Shown: in pieces, positions 1 through 7,258 of the stretch
Layout of the letters: the number at the start of each line of letters is the position of its first letter
Numbering within the stretch: the stretch's first letter is position 1
Source of the DNA: Peribacillus cavernae
GTDB taxonomy: Bacteria > Bacillota > Bacilli > Bacillales > DSM-1321
DNA: 64,000 bases
Reading direction: 5' to 3'
NCBI RefSeq assembly: GCF_003989135.1
Contig: NZ_RYZZ01000003.1
Location: 1-64,000 of the forward strand
The notes under the pieces: model-generated
The model's database searches: none
Told to the model about the DNA's origin: nothing
The model's input: the letters and a program-made list of their open reading frames with translations, nothing else
Program-made: the position numbers and the translations under genes

Positions 1-30
1 GGGAAGCCACGAGAGTGGTTTCCCTACTTT
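1..30 (+). terminator. Hairpin terminator of an upstream gene
   Basis: A 10-bp inverted repeat (GGGAAGCCAC with GTGGTTTCCC, one wobble pair, GAGA loop) is followed by a T-rich stretch. It probably ends transcription of a gene left of the window. The sequence up to the first CDS at 124 is AT-rich and must hold the feo promoter, but I cannot fix its -35/-10 or a convincing Fur box. Confidence 0.7.
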
Positions 31-123
31 ATTTTTCTTGAAATATAAGTGGCAGCATGAGAATATGTTAATATTATATAAAAAGTTGCATTAGGTAAAA
101 AAAATGAGTAGGGGGAAAGATGA

Positions 124-375
124 GTGGGTGGAACTAAAACAATCAAGCTGTTCAACGGGGAAAAGGGTCATCTGATACAAATCGTTTCTTTGAATCTGGA
201 GGGTGTGATGAGAAGGAGATTATTGGACTTAGGTTTTGTTCCCGGTGCAGTTGTTGAAGTGGTCCGTAAAAGTCCTTTAGGCGATCCAATCGCATTTCGT
301 GTAAGTCAAACGACCATTGCGTTGCGAAAAGAGGAAAGCTCAAAAATAGAGGGGGAGTTGTTGACCAATGAGTAA
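124..375 (+). CDS. feoA: FeoA-type ferrous iron transport accessory protein
   Basis: This 83-residue protein is a small SH3-like FeoA domain, which is thought to assist the FeoB iron channel. The diagnostic core is visible: a Gly-rich segment, then MRRRLLDLGFVPG and a final IALRKEE strand. The GTG at 124 is chosen because GGGGGA lies just upstream and the ATG at 120 runs into a stop after five codons. The stop overlaps the start of the next gene by 8 nt, so translation of feoA and the FeoB GTPase gene is probably coupled. Length and position are normal for the family. Confidence 0.9.
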   Translation: MGGTKTIKLFNGEKGHLIQIVSLNLEGVMRRRLLDLGFVPGAVVEVVRKSPLGDPIAFRVSQTTIALRKEESSKIEGELLTNE

Positions 376-1057
376 TTCTTATCGAATTGCTTTAGCAGGA
401 AACCCGAATACCGGCAAAAGTACATTGTTCAATGCTTTGACAGGGCTTAGACAACATACAGGGAATTGGGCAGGAAAAACCGTTTCTTTAGCTGAAGGTA
501 CAGTGCAGCATAAAGGGAAAACCTTCCGTATGGTCGATCTTCCAGGTACCTATTCCCTTTTTTCCAATTCAACCGATGAGGAGGTGGCCCGAAATTATAT
601 TGTCTTTGAAAAACCAGACGTTACTCTGGTCGTCTTAGATGCAACATCATTAGAACGGAATTTCAATCTGGCCCTGCAAGTTCTAGAAATGACTAGAAAT
701 GTTATTGTGTGTATCAACTTAATTGACGAAGCGGAAAAACAGGGGATCAAAATTAATGATCGATTACTGACTAAACGCTTGGGGATCCCTGTTGTTAAAA
801 TATCGGCCAGGAATAAAACAGGATTCCCGTTACTGCTGGATACGATTGAACGCCTTATTACTGGAACGATTGAATGTCACCCGATTAAAACGATTTATCC
901 CGATGATATTGAGGAACAAATAAAGAAAATCGAACCACAAGTAAGCAAACTCGTAGGTGATCGTCTATCTTCACGTTGGGTTTCCTTGAGATTATTAGAT
1001 GGAGACGAAACATTGCTTAACGAAATAAAGAAACGGATGCTATTGAAAGGGGACTAA
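368..1057 (+). CDS. FeoB small GTPase domain protein (N-terminal half of split FeoB)
   Basis: The 229-residue product is the cytosolic G domain of FeoB. It has the P-loop GNPNTGKST at residues 11-19, DLPG at 57-60 and NLID at 117-120, then a short helical region. FeoB couples GTP hydrolysis to Fe(II) uptake, normally as one chain of about 660-700 residues. Here the chain stops with TAA at 1055. The membrane half restarts 3 nt later in the same frame behind a good AAAGGGG site, so the split looks real and not like a sequencing error. Together the halves are 686 residues, normal for intact FeoB. Confidence 0.9.
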   Translation: MSNSYRIALAGNPNTGKSTLFNALTGLRQHTGNWAGKTVSLAEGTVQHKGKTFRMVDLPGTYSLFSNSTDEEVARNYIVFEKPDVTLVVLDATSLERNFNLALQVLEMTRNVIVCINLIDEAEKQGIKINDRLLTKRLGIPVVKISARNKTGFPLLLDTIERLITGTIECHPIKTIYPDDIEEQIKKIEPQVSKLVGDRLSSRWVSLRLLDGDETLLNEIKKRMLLKGD

Positions 1058-1060
1058 GGA

Positions 1061-2434
1061 ATGAGTATTCAACAGCTTTATTCAGAAGCTCAAGAGTTGT
1101 CTTCGCCAAAGATGAGGGATGACATCGTTCAGAATCTTTATGATAGAAGTAAACAATTATGCCTTGAAGGAGTGTCATTTTCAAAAGTGAAAAGAGATAC
1201 TCGTACTGAAAAACTAGATGCGATTTTTACCTCACCTATCTTCGGCTTTCCTATCATGATCATCATGTTGGGTGTGGTGTTTTACTTAACAGTAGCTGGA
1301 GCAAATGTTCCATCCTCGATGTTAGCTGAGTTTTTTGGTTCGTTGGAGCCGTATCTAAAATCGTTTTTTGATTTCATTCATGCTCCTGATTGGTTATTTG
1401 GGGTGCTTGTTTTAGGATTATATCGAGGAACGACCTGGGTCATTAGTGTCATGCTTCCTCCGATGGCTATCTTTTTCCCAACATTTGCTCTTCTAGAGAA
1501 CTTTGGTTATCTGCCTCGTGTAGCATTTAATATGGATCGGCTGTTTAAACAAGTAGGGGCACATGGGAAGCAATCGTTAACGATGGCAATGGGATTTGGA
1601 TGCAACGCTGCTGCGGTTATTTCGACACGGATTATTGAGTCACCCAGGGAACGGATGCTTGCCATCTTGACGAACAACTTTGTTCCATGCAATGGCCGCT
1701 GGGGAACATTGATCGTTTTGGCATCGTTATTTATGGCAGCAAACTTTACGGGGGGACTAAAATCGTTTGTAACGACCGGGGTAATTGTTAGTATTGTCAT
1801 CTTTGGGATATTGGTTACCTTTTTCGTATCTTGGACTTTATCGAAAACAGCCCTTAAGGGTGTGCCGACTCATTATACGTTAGAATTGCCGCCCTACCGC
1901 CGGCCGAAGTTTTTTGATACAGTGATTCGTTCGTCTCTTTCTAAATCATGGTCGGTATTGCTGAGAGCGGTTAAAGTTGCAGCACCAGCTGCAATCCTGA
2001 CATGGATTATTGCGAATGTATATATTGGAGACACGAGCATCCTGATGTACATGGTTCAGTTTTTGGACCCATTTGGAAAATTGCTCGGTTTGGATGGCTA
2101 TATCATGCTGGCGTTTCTTTTAGGGCTGCCTGCCAACGAGATTGTCTTGCCCATCCTTTTGATGGGGTATTTATCAACTGGTTCTCTTACAGAAGTTGAT
2201 AGCTTGGTGGATTTGAAAAAAATATTTCTCGAACATGGCTGGACGTGGCTCACTGCTTTGAACATGATGTTATTTTCGCTCCTCCATTATCCGTGCGGAA
2301 CGACATTACTTAATATTTATAAGGAAACAAAGAGTGCAAAATGGACTTTCCTTGCCTTTCTGATTCCGACAGTCATAGCGATTTTCATTCCATTGATGAT
2401 AACTCAAATGGCAACAATTTTTGGTTGGTTATAG
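1061..2434 (+). CDS. FeoB membrane domain / nucleoside-recognition (Gate) protein
   Basis: This 457-residue protein is the membrane part of FeoB: an N-terminal amphipathic region to about residue 60, then about eight hydrophobic segments. It carries the pore-type motifs PPMAIFFPTF and GFGCNAAAVISTR, and LPANEIVLPILLMGY further on. It should form the Fe(II) permease with the GTPase encoded just upstream. The start ATG follows the GTPase stop by 3 nt with a strong ribosome binding site. No clear terminator was found after it, and the next promoter begins near 2550. Confidence 0.9.
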   Translation: MSIQQLYSEAQELSSPKMRDDIVQNLYDRSKQLCLEGVSFSKVKRDTRTEKLDAIFTSPIFGFPIMIIMLGVVFYLTVAGANVPSSMLAEFFGSLEPYLKSFFDFIHAPDWLFGVLVLGLYRGTTWVISVMLPPMAIFFPTFALLENFGYLPRVAFNMDRLFKQVGAHGKQSLTMAMGFGCNAAAVISTRIIESPRERMLAILTNNFVPCNGRWGTLIVLASLFMAANFTGGLKSFVTTGVIVSIVIFGILVTFFVSWTLSKTALKGVPTHYTLELPPYRRPKFFDTVIRSSLSKSWSVLLRAVKVAAPAAILTWIIANVYIGDTSILMYMVQFLDPFGKLLGLDGYIMLAFLLGLPANEIVLPILLMGYLSTGSLTEVDSLVDLKKIFLEHGWTWLTALNMMLFSLLHYPCGTTLLNIYKETKSAKWTFLAFLIPTVIAIFIPLMITQMATIFGWL

Positions 2435-2533
2435 AGGGCTGCTTGGGCTTCCACCTTATAGACTAAGCTTAATAGACGGAATGCCTTAATCCTTTCTTTG
2501 TTCCAAAAATAACATTCTCATTATTCATTAAAA

Positions 2534-2598
2534 TATTCATACAATCATTTGAATATCTTGTTCTGATCGCATATACTATAATCAAATGCTTGTTTGAA
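2534..2598 (+). promoter_or_regulatory. cadC promoter with CadC/SmtB-type operators
   Basis: A TATAAT -10 lies at 2577-2582; no good -35 is seen. An inverted repeat TCAAA(N6)TTTGA at 2582-2597 overlaps the -10 and resembles the CadC/SmtB operator half-sites TCAAATA...TATTTGA. A second pair, TATTCA and TGAATA, lies at 2534-2539 and 2550-2555. Placement over the promoter fits metal-relieved autorepression by the CadC gene just downstream. Binding is inferred. Confidence 0.65.
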
Positions 2599-2613
2599 TG
2601 GGTGGTGGAATAA

Positions 2614-2979
2614 ATGAAACACAAGGATATATGTGAAGTTACCTGTGTGGATGAAAAAAAAGTCAAAAGAGTGAAAGAATCGATTTCACAACAAGACACA
2701 AAGACTGTCTCGCAACTATTTAAAGCCTTATCTGATGATACCAGGATAAAAATCGCTTTCGCCTTAACTGAAGAAGAGCTATGTGTCTGTGACGTGGCAA
2801 ATATCGTTGGCTGCACCACTGCGACAGCTTCTCATCATTTACGTTTACTGCGAAATTTAGGATTAGCCAAATACAGAAAAGAAGGAAAGCTAGTATTCTA
2901 CTCCCTGGATGATGATCATGTTAAGCAACTCATCCAAGTTGCCTTTGCTCACCAAAGGGAGGTGAAAGCATATGGATAA
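2614..2979 (+). CDS. cadC: CadC-type ArsR/SmtB metal-sensing repressor
   Basis: The 121-residue protein is a winged-helix ArsR/SmtB regulator very like CadC, which represses cadCA until Cd, Pb or Zn binds. The N-terminal cysteines of the alpha-3N site are present (ICEVTC), as is ELCVCDVANIVG, whose cysteines complete the thiolate site. The recognition helix region TATASHHLRLLRNLGL and the wing GKLVFYSLDD follow. Its stop overlaps the cadA start at 2972 by 8 nt, giving a two-gene operon. Operator-like repeats cover its promoter. Confidence 0.92.
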   Translation: MKHKDICEVTCVDEKKVKRVKESISQQDTKTVSQLFKALSDDTRIKIAFALTEEELCVCDVANIVGCTTATASHHLRLLRNLGLAKYRKEGKLVFYSLDDDHVKQLIQVAFAHQREVKAYG

Positions 2980-5107
2980 TTCCATTGAAAATGATACTGA
3001 AAAAAAGGTATACAGGGTACAGGGATTCACCTGAGCTGGCTGTGCCACAAAGTTCGAAAAGAACGTAAAACACCTGGATGGTGTTTCGGATGCAAGGATA
3101 AATTTTGGTGCTTCTAAACTTGCTGTTTATGGGGAAACAACAATAGAAGAACTTGAAAAGGCAGGAGCTTTTGAAAATCTCAAGGTCGTGCCTGAAAGAG
3201 AGCATTTTGACAAAGTAAAGGAACCATTTTTACAAAAGCATTCGGCAGTCATTGCCTCCTTTGTCTTTTTGTTACTTGGATGGTTCTCTGGACAGTGGAA
3301 TGGAGAAGAAAGTATCTCCACCATAATGGCTTACGGAGCTTCGATTGCAGTTGGAGGTTATCGGCTGTTTATAACTGGATTCAAAAACCTAGTACGCTTT
3401 CAGTTTGATATGAAGACTTTAATGACGATCGCGGTCATAGGGGCAGCGATTATTGGTGAATGGGGAGAAGGAGCGACAGTTGTTATACTATTTGCTATCA
3501 GTGAAGCTCTGGAAACTTATTCAATGGATAAGGCCCGTCAATCGATTCGTTCTTTAATGGATATTGCTCCCAAAGAGGCATTGATTCGAAGAGGAGATAA
3601 AGAGTTTACCATTGAGGTGGATGATATACAAATCGGCGATATCATGATTGTAAAACCTGGCCAAAAAATGGCGATGGACGGGATTGTTGTAAAAGGAACG
3701 TCAGCGATCAATCAGGCTGCTATTACAGGAGAATCTGTTCCTGTCGCTAAATCAATAGATGATGAAGTGTTTGCGGGAACCTTGAATGAAGAAGGACTTC
3801 TGGAAGTTCGGGTCACAAAGCACGTTGACGATACCACTATTGCTAAAATCATTCATTTAGTCGAAGAAGCACAGGCGGAACGTGCCCCATCCCAAGCATT
3901 TGTAGATCGATTTGCTAAGTATTATACACCAGCAATTATGCTTATTGCTTTAGCAGTCGCTATGTTACCACCGCTTTTACTGGGTGCTGATTGGGATAAA
4001 TGGATCTACCAGGGGCTGGCAGTCCTTGTGGTTGGCTGTCCTTGTGCATTAGTGATTTCAACTCCTGTATCGATTGTCACAGCGATCGGAAATGCTGCTC
4101 GAAATGGTGTCCTTATTAAAGGTGGAATCCATTTGGAGGAAATGGGGGCTATTAAGGTGATTGCCTTTGATAAAACTGGTACATTGACAAAAGGGATACC
4201 AGCCGTAACAGATTACCTTCCGCAAACAAATGTAGATGCGGATCAACTGTTTGCAATCACAGCAGCTCTCGAAAATCGGTCCCAGCATCCCCTGGCTTCC
4301 GCAATCATGAAAAAGGCCGAAGAGCGAAAGCTACCTTATCAGGACCTTACGATTGAAAACTTTTCTTCGATAACAGGCAAAGGTGTCAAAGGGCAATTTG
4401 AGGGCGAGACCTATTATATAGGCAGTCCTGCCTTATTTGACGAATTGATTGGAAAAGGCATACCCGGGGAAACGCAAGAAACAACATCAGCCTTACAAAA
4501 GCAAGGGAAAACGGTAATGCTGATTGGAACATCAAATGCAGTGCTGGCATTACTTGCAGTTGCCGACGAAGTAAGGGAAAACAGCAAGAAAGTCATCCAA
4601 AAACTTCATTCACTGGGGATTCAAAAAACGATCATGCTGACAGGAGACAATGCAGGTACCGGAAATGCTATCGGCAAGCATGTTGGTGTTTCAGAGATAA
4701 AGTCCGAGTTGCTCCCCCAAGATAAACTAGCAATTATTAAAGATCTAAGAAGTAAGTATGGAAAAGTGGCAATGGTCGGAGACGGTGTCAATGATGCCCC
4801 AGCACTTGCTGCTTCTACTGTTGGAATTGCCATGGGCGGAGCTGGAACAGATACAGCCCTAGAGACTGCTGATATCGCTTTGATGGCTGATGACTTGGGG
4901 AAATTGCCATTTACGTTAAAACTAAGCAGAAAAGCGTTAACTATTATCAAGCAAAATATTACTTTCTCGTTGGGCATTAAACTGGTGGCTTTACTGTTGG
5001 TCATCCCTGGCTGGCTAACCCTATGGATTGCGATTTTCGCAGATATGGGTGCGACACTGCTTGTTACACTAAACAGTTTGCGACTTCTAAGAGTAAAAGA
5101 TAAATGA
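2972..5107 (+). CDS. cadA: CadA-type heavy-metal P1B-ATPase, probable selenoprotein (UGA = Sec at residue 21)
   Basis: This is a 711-residue P1B-type ATPase for Zn/Cd/Pb export when the in-frame UGA at 3032-3034 is read through. The ATG at 2972 follows AAAGGGAGG and overlaps cadC. The N-terminal HMA domain (about residues 12-75) reads GFT-U-AGC, so UGA replaces the first metal-binding Cys of the GFTCAGC motif while Cys24 is kept. Later motifs are intact: TGES, CPC at 356-358, DKTGT with Asp400, and [22 protein letters not shown] hairpin starts 17 nt after the UGA. An annotation starting at the ATG at 3188 loses the metal-binding domain. A simple nonsense mutation is the alternative, but the adjacent glutaredoxin shows the same pattern. 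Confidence 0.8.
3032..3064 (+). promoter_or_regulatory. Candidate bacterial SECIS in cadA
   Basis: UGA (3032-3034) is followed after 17 nt by a 4-bp stem GUUC (3052-3055) / GAAC (3061-3064) closing a GAAAA loop. The first loop base is G, 21 nt separate it from the UGA, and the loop is 5 nt long. These features fit the bacterial SECIS pattern of a small hairpin with G in the first two loop positions about 16-37 nt after the UGA. The stem is short, so on its own this is moderate evidence. A further 7-bp hairpin lies at 3068-3086. Confidence 0.55.
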
Positions 5108-5111
5108 TGAA

Positions 5112-5136
5112 GGCTTCCCGATTTATGCGGGAAGCC
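5112..5136 (+). terminator. Hairpin after cadA
   Basis: A perfect 9-bp stem GGCTTCCCG/CGGGAAGCC with a 7-nt loop lies 4 nt after the cadA stop. The trailing sequence is A/T-rich but not a clean T-run. It most likely ends the cadCA transcript. Confidence 0.65.
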
Positions 5137-5153
5137 ATTAATATAATAAAATA

Positions 5154-5184
5154 TTGACAGGCATTTCATTAGTTTTTCTTATAT
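5154..5184 (+). promoter_or_regulatory. Putative sigma-A promoter of the glutaredoxin-like gene
   Basis: A perfect TTGACA lies at 5154-5159. Possible -10 elements are TCTTAT at 5177-5182 (17-bp spacer) and TTATAT at 5179-5184 (19-bp spacer). It lies between the cadA hairpin and the start at 5254, so the gene is probably transcribed separately from cadCA. Confidence 0.5.
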
Positions 5185-5253
5185 CGTTTAACCTGTTCCT
5201 CCAAAGGGTAAAATGAAATTTGTTCGACAACATAGTGCCGAGGAGTGTTTACT

Positions 5254-5544
5254 ATGCAAAAAGTTACAATAGAATTATATTCAAGGCCGACCTGACTGGA
5301 TTGTAAAGCAGCGAAGGAGTTTCTTTCGCAACATCAGATTCATTATACGGTATATGATTTGTCCCAAAACCCCGACAAAGAGGATGAAATGAAAAAAAGA
5401 ACGGGATCAAGAATTGTACCTGCCTTTGTTATAAAAGACAAAGGATTGCCGGGCTTTATCAAACGTCCAAAGATTTTTATTGGGTTTGAGGTAAACAAAG
5501 AGGAAATTACGGATTTGCTTAACATACAAGAAAAAAGAAGCTAG
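5254..5544 (+). CDS. Glutaredoxin-like protein, probable selenoprotein (UGA = Sec at residue 14)
   Basis: Read through the UGA at 5293-5295, this encodes 96 residues with a glutaredoxin/NrdH-like fold. It has a first strand VTIELYSRPT, the redox motif U-LDC (residues 14-17), then helix KAAKEFL, strand YTVYDL and the cis-Pro loop RIVPAFVI. The end GFEVNKEEITDLL is typical of Grx-like proteins. UGA sits exactly where the catalytic N-terminal Cys belongs, and the resolving Cys17 is kept. The ATG at 5254 follows GAGGAG. A well-formed SECIS-like hairpin follows the UGA, and a terminator follows the stop. Without recoding only a start-less 61-residue tail would be called. It is probably a thiol/selenol reductase; the partner is unknown. 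Confidence 0.8.
5293..5329 (+). promoter_or_regulatory. Candidate bacterial SECIS in the glutaredoxin-like gene
   Basis: After the UGA (5293-5295) a 7-bp stem forms from GCGAAGG (5311-5317) and CUUUCGC (5323-5329), with one G-U pair, closing the 5-nt loop AGUUU. The second loop base is G, with 23 nt between it and the UGA. Stem length, loop size, G position and spacing all fit a bacterial SECIS, and this is the better of the two hairpins in the window. Confidence 0.7.
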
Positions 5545-5552
5545 AGAGATGA

Positions 5553-5588
5553 AAAGGTCTGGATAACGAAGTCCAGTCCTTTTTTTGG
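5553..5588 (+). terminator. Terminator after the glutaredoxin-like gene
   Basis: AAAGG pairs with CCTTT, then after a T-T mismatch CTGGA pairs with TCCAG; an 8-nt loop and a long T-run follow. It is a clear Rho-independent terminator 8 nt after the stop. Confidence 0.85.
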
Positions 5589-5672
5589 TCGAGAATGGCA
5601 GAAGAAAAAACGAAACATGTGAAAATATAACTGTTTACAAATAAAAATCCCTGTCATAAGATGGTTATGAAT

Positions 5673-5701
5673 ATACCATAGTGGGGTAAAGTTTATATAA
5701 T
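5673..5701 (+). promoter_or_regulatory. CsoR-type operator and -10 of the siroheme-protein gene
   Basis: ATACCATAGTGGGGTA at 5673-5688 lies just upstream of a TATAAT at 5696-5701. It closely matches boxes before csoR (6401) and copA (7155). It suggests that the siroheme/FeS protein belongs to the same copper or thiol regulon. The -35 is not clear, so the operator probably occupies the spacer. Confidence 0.6.
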
Positions 5702-5756
5702 CATTCATTATCCTTGATGTGCGGTCCCATGCAACTAATAACCGGGAGTGAATGTT

Positions 5757-6386
5757 ATGAAAGAAAGTGAAACGAAAGTAACAATAGCGGTAAACGGCGG
5801 AATAGATTTTGGTTCGAAATTAAATCAGAAACAGTTAGTGACAATTGCTAAATACCTGAAGGAAGATGACACATTAGAATTGACGACTTTTCAACAACTA
5901 TATTTAGAGGTTCCGGAAGAAAAAAAGGAAGAAATCATTCAGGAACTTAAACAAGTAGGATTATTCTGCTATCCTGTGGGAAACTATGTGAAAAGCTTAA
6001 GGACCTGCAATTTCTGTAAAGGTGAAGAAGAAGAAGGCATGCCGGTCGCAAAAGAATTGAATAATCGAGTGGCTGGCAAACCAGTACCTATCACTTTGAA
6101 AGTAGCCTATACTGGCTGCCCGATTGGATGTGGAGAGCCGATGCTCAATGACATAGGAGTAATGAAAATTAGGGATCATTACAATCTCTATTTCGGGGGT
6201 AAAGCAAAGGGAAGGGATGCAGAAGTTGGATTTTTGTTCCTTGAAAATTTAACAGAAAAACAATTATATTCTGCTGTCGAACAAATTATTGATTTATATG
6301 CAAAGACGGGGAAGAAGAGGGAACCTTTTTATAAGTTCATAAAAAGAAATGATAAAGCGTCCTTGTTAAGTAATATTGCCGTTTAA
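5757..6386 (+). CDS. Nitrite/sulfite reductase-like siroheme/FeS protein
   Basis: This 209-residue protein resembles a stand-alone C-terminal module of nitrite/sulfite reductases. It has a ferredoxin-like half domain (about residues 1-75), then a cluster-binding domain with Cys84-X2-Cys87 and Cys121-X3-Cys125 (TGCPIGCG). The usual siroheme-4Fe4S motif is CX5C plus CX3C, so the CX2C first pair is unusual. The ATG at 5757 is chosen over the GTG at 5748 because the GGGAG site is spaced for it. It lies between the selenoprotein candidate and the copper genes, behind a CsoR-like box. The substrate is unknown; electron transfer or sulfur-oxyanion reduction are possible. Confidence 0.7.
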   Translation: MKESETKVTIAVNGGIDFGSKLNQKQLVTIAKYLKEDDTLELTTFQQLYLEVPEEKKEEIIQELKQVGLFCYPVGNYVKSLRTCNFCKGEEEEGMPVAKELNNRVAGKPVPITLKVAYTGCPIGCGEPMLNDIGVMKIRDHYNLYFGGKAKGRDAEVGFLFLENLTEKQLYSAVEQIIDLYAKTGKKREPFYKFIKRNDKASLLSNIAV

Positions 6387-6400
6387 ACAAATTACTTTTC

Positions 6401-6425
6401 ATACCATACAGGGGTATGCTATAAT
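6401..6425 (+). promoter_or_regulatory. csoR promoter with CsoR-type operator
   Basis: ATACCATACAGGGGTA at 6401-6416 precedes a TATAAT -10 at 6420-6425. The GC-rich box in an otherwise AT-rich promoter resembles CsoR operators (TACC...GGGGTA). It fits autorepression of csoR-copZ relieved by Cu(I). Confidence 0.75.
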
Positions 6426-6446
6426 ACGAATAAAGGAGGCGAAGCG

Positions 6447-6794
6447 ATGTCTTTAGATTTAAATAATGAGGAACTAATTGCAGAGGAAGAATGTTGCATA
6501 GTTGAAGGCAGCGATAGAAAGAGCCACCATTCGGATAAAGTAAAGAAAAACCTGGTGACAAGGTTAAATCGTGTGGAAGGACAAATTCGCGGTATTAAAG
6601 GATTAATCGAAAAAGATACGTACTGCGATGATGTAATTACCCAAATTGCTGCTACACAATCAGCTTTAAACAGTGTTGCAAAGATTTTGTTGGAAGGACA
6701 CATGAAAAGCTGTGTGTTGGAAAGAATTCAAGAAGGAGATCTTGAAGTTCTTGACGAGGTTCTTGTAACCGTACAAAAATTAATGAAAAAATAA
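6447..6794 (+). CDS. csoR: CsoR-family copper-sensing repressor (copy 1)
   Basis: This 115-residue all-helical repressor has the CsoR core TRLNRVEGQIRGIKGLIE. The Cu(I) ligands appear as Tyr-Cys in DTYCDD, then His and Cys in EGHMKSC. Keeping the His separates it from CstR-type persulfide sensors, which lack it. A variable acidic N-terminal extension of about 28 residues is present. AAAGGAGG precedes the ATG. copZ starts 14 nt after the stop. A close paralogue lies at 12323-12667, and matching operator boxes lie before three transcription units nearby. Confidence 0.9.
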   Translation: MSLDLNNEELIAEEECCIVEGSDRKSHHSDKVKKNLVTRLNRVEGQIRGIKGLIEKDTYCDDVITQIAATQSALNSVAKILLEGHMKSCVLERIQEGDLEVLDEVLVTVQKLMKK

Positions 6795-6808
6795 TGGAGG
6801 GTTTTATA

Positions 6809-7015
6809 ATGGAAAATATCACATTAAACGTAAAAGGTATGACTTGTGGTCATTGTGTAAAAGCTGTTGAAGGAAATGTAGGTAAACTTGACGGTGTGGA
6901 AAAAGTGAAAGTAGACCTTGATAAAGGCCAAGTAGATGTAAGCTACGATTCTAAAGCTGTTACTCTAGATAAAATTAAAGAAACAATTGATGACCAGGGA
7001 TATGAAGTAGCATAA
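6809..7015 (+). CDS. copZ: CopZ copper chaperone
   Basis: The 68-residue protein is a single HMA domain with the Cu(I) motif GMTCGHC near its N-terminus and the DQGYEVA end typical of CopZ. It carries Cu(I) to the CopA ATPase and to CsoR. The ATG at 6809 is preferred because TGGAGGG lies 8 nt upstream; the in-frame ATG at 6794 overlaps the csoR stop and has no site. It is co-transcribed with csoR and followed by a strong terminator. Confidence 0.93.
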   Translation: MENITLNVKGMTCGHCVKAVEGNVGKLDGVEKVKVDLDKGQVDVSYDSKAVTLDKIKETIDDQGYEVA

Positions 7016-7025
7016 AGATTTGAAT

Positions 7026-7066
7026 AAAACAGAACGTGCCCATAAATCCGGCATGTTCTGTTTTTT
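7026..7066 (+). terminator. Terminator after copZ
   Basis: A 15-bp stem with one G-T pair (7026-7040 with 7050-7064) and a T-run separates csoR-copZ from copA, which has its own promoter. Confidence 0.88.
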
Positions 7067-7154
7067 AATACCATTATAAGGGATAGAATTGTTTCTACAT
7101 AAAAGAATAAAAACGATGTAAAAATTTTAAAAGGGCAGATATAATGGTTAACAT

Positions 7155-7179
7155 ATAGGGTAGTGGGGTATAGTATATT
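7155..7179 (+). promoter_or_regulatory. copA promoter with CsoR-type operator
   Basis: ATAGGGTAGTGGGGTA at 7155-7170 lies 3 nt before a TATATT -10 at 7174-7179. The box has the same offset from its -10 as in the csoR promoter (19 bp), so copA is probably released by copper in parallel with csoR-copZ. Confidence 0.65.
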
Positions 7180-7258
7180 AAGTGTAGCGAGTATTTGTTT
7201 CAAAATGTTATTGGGAAACACTAAATAGATTTTCCAACCAATAAAAGGAGTGATCATA

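Noticed and set aside
1055-1061. FeoB stop as a recoding event
   Set aside because: The stop is TAA, not UGA, and a strong ribosome site plus ATG follow at once, so two proteins are simpler.
3068-3086. The 7-bp hairpin as the main cadA SECIS
   Set aside because: Its loop G is about 41 nt from the UGA, beyond the usual range; the nearer hairpin fits better, though both could matter.
3188-5107. CadA starting at the ATG at 3188
   Set aside because: It has a poor ribosome site and removes the HMA domain, although the upstream frame is intact apart from one UGA at a Cys position and starts with a good site overlapping cadC.
4621-5169. Minus-strand ORF inside cadA
   Set aside because: It is a shadow of the ATPase coding strand with no protein-like features.
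5359-5544. Separate 61-residue protein
   Set aside because: It is the C-terminal part of the glutaredoxin-like frame and has no start signal of its own.
6447-6794. Persulfide sensor CstR
   Set aside because: The His of the Cu(I) site is kept (EGHMKSC), which fits CsoR, not CstR.
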